Under the pieces are notes generated by a model. It saw only the letters and a list, made by a program, of their open reading frames with translations. It made no database searches and was not told the origin of the DNA. This document shows, piece after piece, positions 42,285 through 50,334 of a stretch of DNA of 64,000 bases (positions are counted from its first letter, which is position 1; every line of letters starts with the position of its first letter). The DNA comes from RUG100 sp050953405 (GTDB taxonomy: Bacteria; Bacillota; Clostridia; Peptostreptococcales; Anaerovoracaceae), in the NCBI GenBank assembly GCA_050953405.1, contig JBMNMP010000003.1:434001-498000 (forward strand), in the 5' to 3' direction. The position numbers and the translations under genes are program-made.

Positions 42285-43706
42285 ATGAGCATAGAAAGGA
42301 AGTTCTACTCGAATGTACAGGAGATAAAGTACAAAGTACTGCGCGAAGTAGCACGTCACACCTGGGAAGGGCAGGAGTCCTTTGCTGTATTCGATGATAT
42401 CGCGAAAGAGGTCGTCAGAAAAGATGAAAAGCCGATGAGGTGCTGCATATACAAAGACAGGGCTGTGGTCGCCCAGCGCATCAGGATCGCACTGGGAGGA
42501 GACGAGAGCAATCCCAACGAGATCGAAGTAGTCGACATAGCATGCGATGAATGCCCGGCATCAGGTCATACGGTGACCGATATGTGCCGTGGATGCATCG
42601 CTCACAAGTGCGAAGATGCTTGTAAGCTGGATGCCATAACTTTCGATGATGACCTGGTGGCTCACATAGATAAGAAAAAGTGCGTAGAGTGCGGCAGATG
42701 TGCCAAGGTCTGCCCCTACAACGCGATCATGAATTTCACAAGGCCCTGCGAGAACGCATGCAAGGCAGGCGCGATACACATGGCGGAAGAAGGGGAAGCC
42801 GAAATAGACGGTGATAAATGCACCAACTGCGGTGCCTGCTCGTTTGCGTGTCCCTTTGGTGCTACGGCGGACAAGTCGTACATCACACATGTGATAAAGC
42901 TGCTGAAAGAACAGCAGCAGGGTGCCGACTGCCGCGTGCATGCCATCGTGGCTCCGGCCATCGCCAGTCAGTTCGATTATGCGACCCTGGGTCAGCTGGT
43001 GGCCGGAATAAAGGAACTGGGTTTTTCAGCGGTCACCGAAGTTGCCCTCGGAGCTGACATGGTGGCTTATGCGGAGGCCAGGGAACTCGAAGAGAGCGGA
43101 TTCCTGACGACTTCCTGCTGTCCGGCTTTCGTTCGATACATAAATATCAATTTCCCGAGCCTTTCGGGGAACATCTCGAGCACGCTTTCGCCGATGGCTA
43201 TGCTCGGAAAGCACATCAAGGAAAAAGAGCCCGGCAGTAAGGTAGTCTTCATCGGACCGTGCACTGCCAAAAAAGCGGAGATCAAAAAGGAAACTGTGTG
43301 TGACTATATAGATTATGCGATGACTTTTGAAGAGCTGCAGGCACTGTTCGACAGCAGAAACATCAATGTCGAAGAGCTGGAAGAGCAGCCGCTGGAAGAC
43401 GCTTCCTATTACGGCAGGATCTTTGCCCGCTCGGGCGGTGTCGCCGAGGCCGTGGAGGAAGCCCTGAAAGAACAGGGTTCCGACTTTGAGATCAACTATG
43501 CCGCCTTTGCAGGCCTAGATGAGTGCAAAAAGGAGCTCAAGAGGGCGGAGCGCGGCCACTCAGTGCACAATCTGATAGAAGGTATGGCCTGCGCCGGGGG
43601 ATGTATCGGCGGAGCCGGCTGTCTGTCGCACGAGGAAAGCCATCGAAAGGTGATCGAGAAATACGGTCACGATGCGGGCGAAAAGAAGATCGAAGATGTG
43701 ATATAA
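42285..43706 (+). CDS. [FeFe] hydrogenase, group-B-like monomeric
   Basis: 473 residues. An N-terminal Cys-rich region (CDECPASGH, CRGCIAHKCEDAC) and two [4Fe-4S] motifs (CVECGRCAKVCPYNAI, CTNCGACSFACPFGAT) lead to the H-cluster domain with L1 TSCCPAF, L2 GPCTAKKAE and L3 EGMACAGGCIGGAGC. TSCCPA and the short C-terminus place it with the poorly studied group B enzymes, presumably ferredoxin-linked H2 production or uptake. True start is the ATG behind CGGAGG, not the longer frame reaching into the Rh gene. Maturation genes hydEFG are not in the window. Confidence 0.9.
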   Translation: MSIERKFYSNVQEIKYKVLREVARHTWEGQESFAVFDDIAKEVVRKDEKPMRCCIYKDRAVVAQRIRIALGGDESNPNEIEVVDIACDECPASGHTVTDMCRGCIAHKCEDACKLDAITFDDDLVAHIDKKKCVECGRCAKVCPYNAIMNFTRPCENACKAGAIHMAEEGEAEIDGDKCTNCGACSFACPFGATADKSYITHVIKLLKEQQQGADCRVHAIVAPAIASQFDYATLGQLVAGIKELGFSAVTEVALGADMVAYAEARELEESGFLTTSCCPAFVRYININFPSLSGNISSTLSPMAMLGKHIKEKEPGSKVVFIGPCTAKKAEIKKETVCDYIDYAMTFEELQALFDSRNINVEELEEQPLEDASYYGRIFARSGGVAEAVEEALKEQGSDFEINYAAFAGLDECKKELKRAERGHSVHNLIEGMACAGGCIGGAGCLSHEESHRKVIEKYGHDAGEKKIEDVI

Positions 43707-43779
43707 TAAAAGCAGCTGAAAGATGATGGATGACTGATTACTACTGATAACGAGGCGGAACGCGGGGAGGCGATAACGT

Positions 43780-44691
43780 TTGAAATATCTTGAACTGAAG
43801 ATGAAGGCCGTACACATGGAACTGGATGTGATCACGGCCGAGCTGATGGAGATGGGGATCGTTTCTACCGAGATACGCGACAACGCGGTGGTAGATGTCC
43901 TGATGGACAAGCAGAAGTCATACGACTGGGACTATGTTGATCCTTCGCTGGTGGATCTGGACAGGAACGAAATGCCGGAACTGAGGGTCTATTTTGAAGA
44001 CACCGAAGAAGGCAGAAAGCAGCTTGCGGAGGTGGAGCAGAAGTTCGCCGGTCACGACATGGAAGTCTGCAGCGTCGATGATGATTGGGTCAACTCCTAC
44101 AAGGAGCACTTCAAGGCTCATAAGATGACTGATCACATAGTTGTCAAACCCAGCTGGGAAGAGCTGCAGCCGGAACCGGGAATGAAGGTACTCGAGCTGG
44201 ATCCCGGAATGGCGTTCGGCACCGGCGATCACGAGACGACCGGAATGTGCGCGCGTCTTATGGACAAATACGGCTGCGCCGGAAAGTCTGTCCTCGATGT
44301 GGGCACCGGTTCCGGCATCCTGGCGATAGCGGCCGCACTGATGGGAGCCAGCGATGTTCTGGGCATCGATATCGATCCCGTGGCTGTGAAGATCGCGCGT
44401 GAAAACACCGCGAACAACGGCTGCGGCGATGTCGTGAAGATCATTGAAGGTGATCTCACAAAGGGTGTCGACTTCAAAGCCGACATCGTGGTCGCCAACC
44501 TGATGGCGGAGATGGTATGCATGCTGACGGAGCATATCAGGAAACATCTCAAACCGGGCGGCGTGTATATCAGTTCCGGTATCCTCTGCGAGAAAAAACA
44601 GATGGTGATCGATGCGATCGAGAGAGAGGGAATGAAAGTTACAGACGTGATGGATGAAGGCGAATGGAGCGCCATAGCAGCGGAATTATGA
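43780..44691 (+). CDS. prmA: Ribosomal protein L11 methyltransferase
   Basis: Trimethylates ribosomal protein L11. 303 residues with the N-terminal PrmA domain (YLELKMKAVHMELDVITAEL) and the SAM domain: DPGMAFGTGDHETTGMC, VLDVGTGSGILAIAAALMG and VVANLMAEMV. TTG start behind GGGGAGG. Stop overlaps the rsmE ATG, the common prmA-rsmE pair. Confidence 0.95.
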   Translation: MKYLELKMKAVHMELDVITAELMEMGIVSTEIRDNAVVDVLMDKQKSYDWDYVDPSLVDLDRNEMPELRVYFEDTEEGRKQLAEVEQKFAGHDMEVCSVDDDWVNSYKEHFKAHKMTDHIVVKPSWEELQPEPGMKVLELDPGMAFGTGDHETTGMCARLMDKYGCAGKSVLDVGTGSGILAIAAALMGASDVLGIDIDPVAVKIARENTANNGCGDVVKIIEGDLTKGVDFKADIVVANLMAEMVCMLTEHIRKHLKPGGVYISSGILCEKKQMVIDAIEREGMKVTDVMDEGEWSAIAAEL

Positions 44692-45422
44692 ATAGATTTT
44701 TTGTAGATCCGGCCCAGGTCGGCGATAATACCATCATGATCGATGGGGACGATGTAAAACATATAACTAAAGTACTGCGCCTGAAAGCGGGCGACAAGAT
44801 TGAAGTATCGGACACTCTGGAATGGGAATATCTGTGTGAGATCGTATCCGTCTCGCCCGATGTAGTGGGTGCCCGGATACTGGACAAGCAGAAATTTGCG
44901 CGCGAGCCCGAGGTGGATATCACCCTCTATCAGGGCGTGCCCAAGGGCAGCAAGATGGAGGAAGTGGTCGAGAAGAGCACTGAACTGGGGGTCAGGGACA
45001 TAACCCCTGTGTTCATGATCAGGAGCGTGGTGCGTGAAAACACGCGCTACAACAAGAAGATCATGCGTTACAATATGATTGCGCGTGCGGCGGCGAAACA
45101 GTGCCGCAGAGGATTGATACCCGTGGTGCACGAAGCGCTGCATTCAGATGACATCATGGCGCTGATACCGGAATACGACCTGGTACTGCTGCCGTACGAG
45201 AACGAGAAAGAAGTGACCTTGAAAGATGCCATACGCAATATGCCGCGCAAGCCAAGGTCCATTGCGATCATAATCGGACCCGAGGGCGGCTTCTCAGATG
45301 ATGAAGCCAGGAGACTCATCTTCGCCGGTGCGGTCAGCGTGTCCCTGGGAAAGACCATAATGCGCACGGAAACGGCCGGTCCCGCCGCCATCGCGATGTG
45401 CATGTATGAACTGGAAATGTAG
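44688..45422 (+). CDS. rsmE: 16S rRNA m3U1498 methyltransferase
   Basis: SPOUT-family methyltransferase acting on the 30S subunit. 244 residues from MNRFFVDPAQVG, with YQGVPKGSKMEEVVEKSTEL, ARAAAKQCRRGLIPVV and the knot motif IIIGPEGGFSDDEARRL ... SLGKTIMRTETAGPAAI. The ATG at 44688 overlaps the prmA stop (ATGA); an earlier ATG within prmA is less likely. Confidence 0.95.
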   Translation: MNRFFVDPAQVGDNTIMIDGDDVKHITKVLRLKAGDKIEVSDTLEWEYLCEIVSVSPDVVGARILDKQKFAREPEVDITLYQGVPKGSKMEEVVEKSTELGVRDITPVFMIRSVVRENTRYNKKIMRYNMIARAAAKQCRRGLIPVVHEALHSDDIMALIPEYDLVLLPYENEKEVTLKDAIRNMPRKPRSIAIIIGPEGGFSDDEARRLIFAGAVSVSLGKTIMRTETAGPAAIAMCMYELEM

Positions 45423-45432
45423 GCTTTGGAGA

Positions 45433-45466
45433 CGGCCCGCTGTTGTTGACAGGGCCGCCTTTTTTT
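45433..45466 (+). terminator. Terminator of prmA-rsmE
   Basis: CGGCCC, 13-base loop, GGGCCG, CC then TTTTTTT. Its loop contains the -35 of the next gene. Confidence 0.88.
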
Positions 45467-45474
45467 ATTATAAT
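45446..45474 (+). promoter_or_regulatory. Perfect consensus promoter embedded in the rsmE terminator
   Basis: TTGACA (45446-45451), exactly 17 bp, TATAAT (45469-45474): no mismatch to the sigma-A consensus. The -35 lies in the loop of the rsmE terminator, and the spacer holds its 3' arm and T tract. It drives the YARHG gene with a leader of about 118 bases. Confidence 0.88.
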
Positions 45475-45546
45475 TCTATTGCTGGAAGATTGTTAGATCC
45501 AACATATTAAATGTGAGTAAGATTTGCAACGATCTGTGACTCGAAA

Positions 45547-45566
45547 GTTATCGTTTTCACGATAAC
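45547..45566. promoter_or_regulatory. Inverted repeat in the leader of the YARHG gene
   Basis: GTTATCG-TTTTCA-CGATAAC, a perfect 7-6-7 inverted repeat, 34 bases before the start codon. Either an operator or an RNA hairpin. Confidence 0.5.
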
Positions 45567-45599
45567 GGGATTTCATTTTATCAAATGAGAGGAGAAGAA

Positions 45600-46430
45600 A
45601 TGAATAATAATGGAATATATTGTCCCTATTGCGGAACTAAAAATTTCCCGAATGCCGAATTTTGCGCCGGATGCGGGAAGAAGATAGGGCCTGCACAGCC
45701 TTCTTATGAGCAGCATCAGGAGCGGAAAAAGAAAAAGATCTGGATACCTGTAGTCATCGTATGTGCGGCGGTCATCGCAGCCTTGGCATTCGTTTATGTC
45801 CATTCTTTCAAACCGATCACTGTTGATCTCACGAGCAACTTAACGGCTTCAAATCTTTCACCGTACGGCAGCAACGGCGACGGTGAGGTCTTCATTGATG
45901 CACCCGATGCGAGACAGACGGTAGACTATATCAGGGGCAATGCCAGAGTAGAGAAACTGATGGATACGGTATATTATTCGGTGTATCCTGCCAGCGGCTT
46001 GAAGAACGGGGACACCGTAGAGGTAAAAGCGAAATATTCTAAAGAAACAGCCGACAAGAATCACATTATTGTTAAGGGCGATACCAAAAAGATCAGGGTC
46101 AGCGGATTCGAGGAGACCGCTAAGGAACGAGAAGGAACCCATTATTACTATAATGACAGCTACAGCGGCTCGGATTACTATATCCTGCCAAACAGTGACA
46201 CCGAGTATCTCGATGAAGATGATCTCGCCGGATTGAGCTCCCGGGAGCTCACGCTGGCCAGAAACGAGATTTACGCCCGCCACGGGTATAAATTCAGCAC
46301 CGACTGGATCTACAATTACTTCGCCGGTCAGGACTGGTACATACCGACTTACAGCAAGGATGAATTCAATGAAAACTGGCTATCGAGCATCGAAGCACGC
46401 AACGTGCAGTTCATCCTGGCTCACGAGTAA
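45600..46430 (+). CDS. Zinc-ribbon membrane protein with extracellular YARHG domain
   Basis: 276 residues. N-terminal zinc ribbon (CPYCGTKN ... CAGCGKKIG), basic patch, one membrane helix (WIPVVIVCAAVIAALAFVYV, about 46-66), an extracellular beta-rich region, and a C-terminal YARHG domain (RNEIYARHGYKFSTDWIYNY ... WYIPTY). YARHG is thought to bind cell wall or act outside the cell; function here is unknown. Same plan (zinc ribbon, helix, exterior) as the gene at 20419-21069. Start at the ATG behind GAGGAGA. Confidence 0.85.
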   Translation: MNNNGIYCPYCGTKNFPNAEFCAGCGKKIGPAQPSYEQHQERKKKKIWIPVVIVCAAVIAALAFVYVHSFKPITVDLTSNLTASNLSPYGSNGDGEVFIDAPDARQTVDYIRGNARVEKLMDTVYYSVYPASGLKNGDTVEVKAKYSKETADKNHIIVKGDTKKIRVSGFEETAKEREGTHYYYNDSYSGSDYYILPNSDTEYLDEDDLAGLSSRELTLARNEIYARHGYKFSTDWIYNYFAGQDWYIPTYSKDEFNENWLSSIEARNVQFILAHE

Positions 46431-46444
46431 GTCAAAGTCCATAA

Positions 46445-46473
46445 TTGACAATATATGGAAATGATGTTATATT
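46445..46473 (+). promoter_or_regulatory. Promoter of the exported protein gene
   Basis: TTGACA (46445-46450), 17 bp, TATATT (46468-46473). Near consensus. Confidence 0.8.
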
Positions 46474-46539
46474 AAAGCAACAGGAACCGGAAAACGTGTG
46501 AGGGAGCCGGCAGCCTGCATGATGAAAGGAGAGGAAGAT

Positions 46540-47304
46540 TTGAAAAAGTTAATAGCGATCGCAGTAAGCTTCGCCTTGATCGGAGGCAGCCTGCTGATCC
46601 CTCACGCGGCGGCATCGGCTGCTGATTCGCAAAAAGAAATCGTAGTTGATCAGAGTACTCTGTATGAGTGCGATATGGTCAAATCACTGCAGAAAAAACC
46701 ATGCGGACAACTGATGAAAATGGGATACAGCAAAGATGAGATAGTTGCGCTGAAGGCCATTAAGGCGGGAAGATCAAGGTGCGGCGTTCTCAAGTATACT
46801 GTGTCCTACTACAGGGACAGCTTCAAGTACAGAAAGGGGATCACGAGGCTGAAGACCAAGATGACTTTCCACTGGACCAGAAGACCGGTGTGCCAGTTCA
46901 CTGATGTGATGGCGATGACCACCAGCAAGTCATTTCACCGCACAGGATCATGGGCACGGGTCACCTATTACCTCGGCGGCAATACCGGAAAGAACAGACG
47001 AACAATCTCCAAAAAGGTCAGAACTGTGAGATCCGGTATCGGGACCTACTGCAGATATGCAGTAGCCAAGCGCTGGCTGCACGGCCACGGAATGGCTATA
47101 TACACAGCCAGGAGCGGATACATGGTGACCAGCTGGCAGACCTCAGGCAAGGTGAAATGTGCCGGCATATCATCGAATTATGGACATACAGTCATCAAAC
47201 TGTCGCCATGCGTGACTTTTACTCCGCGGGGCGCAGAGATCAGTTTTTCTCCCAGCCGTTACGTGAAGTATGGCCCTGAAGCTTACAGCTATGTCTGCAG
47301 ATAA
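46540..47304 (+). CDS. Exported protein of unknown function
   Basis: 254 residues from a TTG start placed ideally behind AAAGGAGAGG. Signal peptide: KKLIAIAVSFALIGGSLLIP followed by HAAASAADS, cleaved near residue 28. The mature part is very basic (many Lys/Arg), with about eight aromatic-rich stretches and few acidic residues, e.g. TRRPVCQFTDVMAMTTSKSF and SGYMVTSWQTSGKVKCAG. No family recognised. A strong promoter suggests substantial expression. The in-frame ATG upstream (46522) would put the signal peptide too far in. Confidence 0.72.
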   Translation: MKKLIAIAVSFALIGGSLLIPHAAASAADSQKEIVVDQSTLYECDMVKSLQKKPCGQLMKMGYSKDEIVALKAIKAGRSRCGVLKYTVSYYRDSFKYRKGITRLKTKMTFHWTRRPVCQFTDVMAMTTSKSFHRTGSWARVTYYLGGNTGKNRRTISKKVRTVRSGIGTYCRYAVAKRWLHGHGMAIYTARSGYMVTSWQTSGKVKCAGISSNYGHTVIKLSPCVTFTPRGAEISFSPSRYVKYGPEAYSYVCR

Positions 47305-47316
47305 TGGGAGGATGGA

Positions 47317-47505
47317 ATGAGAAAGTTGAAGATAATCGGATTTGTATTGCTGTCGCTGGTCACAGCACTGATAGGCTGGGCTATAGCGGGTGTGCTGCTG
47401 CCGGCGAATATGGCGGACGGATACATGACTGCATTTACAGTCATCGGCTTCATGATACCGGGTCTGTGTCTCATAGCGGACATGCACGGAAGGCTCAGAC
47501 GATAA
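47317..47505 (+). CDS. Small two-helix membrane protein
   Basis: 62 residues with two hydrophobic segments (IIGFVLLSLVTALIGWAIAG and FTVIGFMIPGLCLIA) and basic ends. GGGAGGA precedes the ATG, 12 bases after the exported protein gene, so they are likely co-transcribed. Function unknown. Confidence 0.68.
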   Translation: MRKLKIIGFVLLSLVTALIGWAIAGVLLPANMADGYMTAFTVIGFMIPGLCLIADMHGRLRR

Positions 47506-47520
47506 AAACAAAAGATGTTC

Positions 47521-47549
47521 TTTATATACTGCGGTGGATGTGCTAAAAT
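47521..47549 (+). promoter_or_regulatory. Promoter of murT-gatD abutting the start codon
   Basis: TTTATA (47521-47526), 17 bp, TAAAAT (47544-47549). Only six bases (GACGTT) separate the -10 from the murT ATG, so transcription should start at or next to the A of AUG. Confidence 0.55.
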
Positions 47550-47555
47550 GACGTT

Positions 47556-48926
47556 ATGAATTTACGGGCAACAATAGCAGTTGCGGCCTGCAAATTGAGC
47601 CGCAGATTAATAAGACTACTAGGTGGAGGAGCTACAGATTTTCCGGGTAAAGTCGCCTTAAAACTTTACCCGGATCTTCTCGGATACCTGGCAAAGAATG
47701 TGACTACTATTATAGTCACCGGAACTAACGGGAAAACCACCACTTCAAGGATGATAGAACAGACGCTCGCTGACAGCGGGCTGTCGTTTTTCTGTAATAA
47801 ATCCGGAGCAAACCTGATGAACGGCATCACTGCAGAATTTTGCGCCAACTCCACGCTGGGAGGAAAGAATAAGTGCGATTATGCGCTGATCGAAAGCGAC
47901 GAAGCTGCTTTCAAGACGGTCAGCAAATACGTTGACGCAAAGTATGTGCTGGTGACCAACGTCTTCCGCGATCAGCTCGATCGTTACGGTGAGATCACGC
48001 ATACCCTCAACAATATCAGGGTCGGTATACAGAACTCACGCAACGCGGTGGTCTGTCTCAATGCGGACTGTTCGCTGACAGCGTCGCTGAGGGAGGATAT
48101 CGACAACAAGATCATCCTTTACGGCGTCAATGAACCCATATACAAGGAAAGAGTACATGAGGCCAGTGACGCGCCGTACTGCATACACTGCAAGAACGAA
48201 TATACATACAAGTACATCACTTACGGACATCTCGGGAGCTACAAATGTGAAAAGTGCGGTTACTCGAGACCGGATCCCGATGTGGCGGTTTCGCACGTGA
48301 TCGTCAGCGATGCCAGCCACAGCGAGATAGAGATAGATACAGGCAGCAGAAAATTCAAGGCCAGCATTGACCTGCCGGGAGGCTACAACATATACAATGC
48401 GGTCTCCGCGGTTACTGTGGCTCATGCCATGGGGCTCGATGAAGAGACGGCTGTCAGGGCACTGGCTACTTTCGAGTGCGGCTTTGGACGCATGGAAAAG
48501 TTCATGCTCAAAGATACAGAGACCAGGATGATCCTCATCAAGAACCCGGCCGGATGCAACCAGGTGCTCAACTTCCTTTCGAACATCAGCGAGGACTCTC
48601 TCTTTGTAGTCTGTCTCAACGACAACTACGCCGACGGTACGGACATCTCATGGATATGGGACGTGGACTTTGAGACTTTGCGCCGCATAGAAGACAAGCT
48701 CAGAGGTATCCTGGTATCCGGCGTCCGGGCCGACGATATGGCGATGCGCTTCAAGTATGCAGGCGTGCCCCTGGATAAGATAAAGGTCATCAAGGATTAC
48801 GACAAGCTTATCGATGAATTCACGGGTCAGGATGCTCCTGTCTATATCATGCCGACTTACACGGCGATGATGGATCTGCGTGCGATCGTGAGCAAAAAGT
48901 TCGGCTACAAGAATTTCTGGGAGTAG
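47556..48926 (+). CDS. murT: Lipid II isoglutaminyl synthase, MurT subunit
   Basis: Mur ligase homologue that with GatD amidates D-Glu of lipid II to D-isoglutamine. 456 residues: N-terminal region typical of MurT (RLLGGGATDFPGKVALKLYP), ATP site TGTNGKTTTSRMIE (about 66-79), a four-Cys zinc ribbon (CIHCKNEY ... CEKCGYSRP, about 210-250) and a C-terminal DUF1727 domain (ISWIWDVDFE, PTYTAMMDL). No Shine-Dalgarno is seen before the ATG, and the -10 is six bases upstream, so the mRNA may be leaderless. Followed by gatD 15 bases on. Confidence 0.95.
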   Translation: MNLRATIAVAACKLSRRLIRLLGGGATDFPGKVALKLYPDLLGYLAKNVTTIIVTGTNGKTTTSRMIEQTLADSGLSFFCNKSGANLMNGITAEFCANSTLGGKNKCDYALIESDEAAFKTVSKYVDAKYVLVTNVFRDQLDRYGEITHTLNNIRVGIQNSRNAVVCLNADCSLTASLREDIDNKIILYGVNEPIYKERVHEASDAPYCIHCKNEYTYKYITYGHLGSYKCEKCGYSRPDPDVAVSHVIVSDASHSEIEIDTGSRKFKASIDLPGGYNIYNAVSAVTVAHAMGLDEETAVRALATFECGFGRMEKFMLKDTETRMILIKNPAGCNQVLNFLSNISEDSLFVVCLNDNYADGTDISWIWDVDFETLRRIEDKLRGILVSGVRADDMAMRFKYAGVPLDKIKVIKDYDKLIDEFTGQDAPVYIMPTYTAMMDLRAIVSKKFGYKNFWE

Positions 48927-48941
48927 GAACGGGGGAACAAA

Positions 48942-49688
48942 ATGAGCGATTACAAACTGAATATTTGTCATCTGTACCCGGACATACTGAACCTGTACGG
49001 AGACAACGGCAATATCATATGCATGAAGCAGAGGCTCGCGTGGCGCGGCATCGACTGCGAAGTGACCGGCCTTTCCGTGGGCGAAAAGCTGAAAGCAGCG
49101 GATTACGATCTGTTTTTCATCGGCGGCGGGCAGGATTTTGAACAGGATGTACTCCTGGCGGATGCCGATGCCAACAAGAAGGCGGATATAATTGCCGCCA
49201 TCGAAGATGAAAAAGTGTTCCTCGCGATCTGCGGAGGTTATCAGATCCTGGGCAACTATTACAAGACCTGGGATGGACGCCAGATGGATTTCATCGGAGC
49301 ACTGGATGTATATACTGTAGGCCATAAGGATCGTATGATAGGCAACTACATGTTTACCTGCGATGACCTTGGCGGCGAGAAAATCGTCGGTTTTGAGAAC
49401 CATTCCGGAAAGACATATCTCGGTGATGGCGTGGTCCCCATAGGTGATGTCCTCGCGGGATACGGCAACAACGGAGAAGACGGCAAGGAAGGCGCTCACT
49501 ACAAGAACGTGTACTGCAGCTACAGCCACGGACCCATGCTGCCAAAGAATCCAAAGTTCTGCGATTTGCTGTTGGATACAGCGCTGGAGCGAAAATACGG
49601 TCACCGGATCCTTTCGCAAATGCCGCCCCTGGATGACACTTTTGAAAACAATGCACATAATTATATGGAAAACCGTCTCACAAAATAG
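48942..49688 (+). CDS. gatD: Lipid II isoglutaminyl synthase, GatD glutamine amidotransferase subunit
   Basis: 248 residues of the class I (CobB/CobQ-like) glutaminase fold: NICHLYPDILNLYGDNGNI at the start, nucleophile cysteine in LAICGGYQILGNYY (near 94) and the catalytic histidine in SYSHGPMLPKNPKFCD. It feeds ammonia from glutamine to MurT. Its last codons form part of the terminator stem. Confidence 0.95.
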   Translation: MSDYKLNICHLYPDILNLYGDNGNIICMKQRLAWRGIDCEVTGLSVGEKLKAADYDLFFIGGGQDFEQDVLLADADANKKADIIAAIEDEKVFLAICGGYQILGNYYKTWDGRQMDFIGALDVYTVGHKDRMIGNYMFTCDDLGGEKIVGFENHSGKTYLGDGVVPIGDVLAGYGNNGEDGKEGAHYKNVYCSYSHGPMLPKNPKFCDLLLDTALERKYGHRILSQMPPLDDTFENNAHNYMENRLTK

Positions 49689-49704
49689 GAGACGGTTTCT
49701 TCTT
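49671..49704 (+). terminator. Terminator overlapping the end of gatD
   Basis: AACCGTCTC, 9-base loop, GAGACGGTT, then TCTTCTT. The stop codon of gatD lies in the loop. Confidence 0.82.
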
Positions 49705-49729
49705 GCATTTTGTTACCGGATCACTTGAG

Positions 49730-50317
49730 TTACAGCGATCTCAATTCGCGCATGAAGGCGTTCCAGGGGAAGCCTATTATGTTGTTGCGGTCACCCTCTA
49801 TGTGGTCGGTGTAGCGGGCAAAGGTGCCCTGGATCGCGTATCCGCCGGCCTTGTCGTACGGCTCGTCAGTGCCCACGTAGGCTTCTATTTCATCCACGGG
49901 CAGCTCTTTGAAGTACACTGAGGATGTTTCCGCAAAACACTTTGAGAGGCTCTTGCCTGCGAAGGCGAGGCAGACCCCGGTGATGACCTCGTGTTTTTTG
50001 CCGGACATCGGCAGCAGCATGCGCTTCGCTTGTGCCGGGTCAGCCGGCTTACCCAGGATTCTTCCTTCAAAGACGACCACGGTGTCCGCGGCCACTATGA
50101 GGCGTTCGTCATCGGGAGCCAGGCGGCTTCTGACGTCGAAGGCTTTTGACATGGCGAGGAACATGGTGGCTTCGCGGGGAGTGAGAAAAGGAGGCAGGTT
50201 CTCCCGGATGCCGGAGGGCATCACCTGCGGCCGGAAGCCGTTTTCCTGCATCATTTCGATGCGCCGCGGTGAGCCGCTGGCGAGCACGATATTTTGTTTT
50301 ACCTTTTCAATATCCAT
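49730..50317 (-). CDS. maf: Maf-like nucleoside triphosphate pyrophosphatase
   Basis: House-cleaning pyrophosphatase acting on non-canonical or uridine/thymidine nucleotides. 195 residues with VLASGSPRRIEMMQ at the N-terminus, VAADTVVVFEGRILGKP, and the C-terminal GGYAIQGTFARYTDHIEGD...NIIGFP. AGGGAG precedes the ATG. Downstream of the class A PBP gene by 17 bases, so in the same transcript. Confidence 0.95.
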   Translation of the reverse strand: MDIEKVKQNIVLASGSPRRIEMMQENGFRPQVMPSGIRENLPPFLTPREATMFLAMSKAFDVRSRLAPDDERLIVAADTVVVFEGRILGKPADPAQAKRMLLPMSGKKHEVITGVCLAFAGKSLSKCFAETSSVYFKELPVDEIEAYVGTDEPYDKAGGYAIQGTFARYTDHIEGDRNNIIGFPWNAFMRELRSL

Positions 50318-50334
50318 ATAATTTCTCCCTGACG

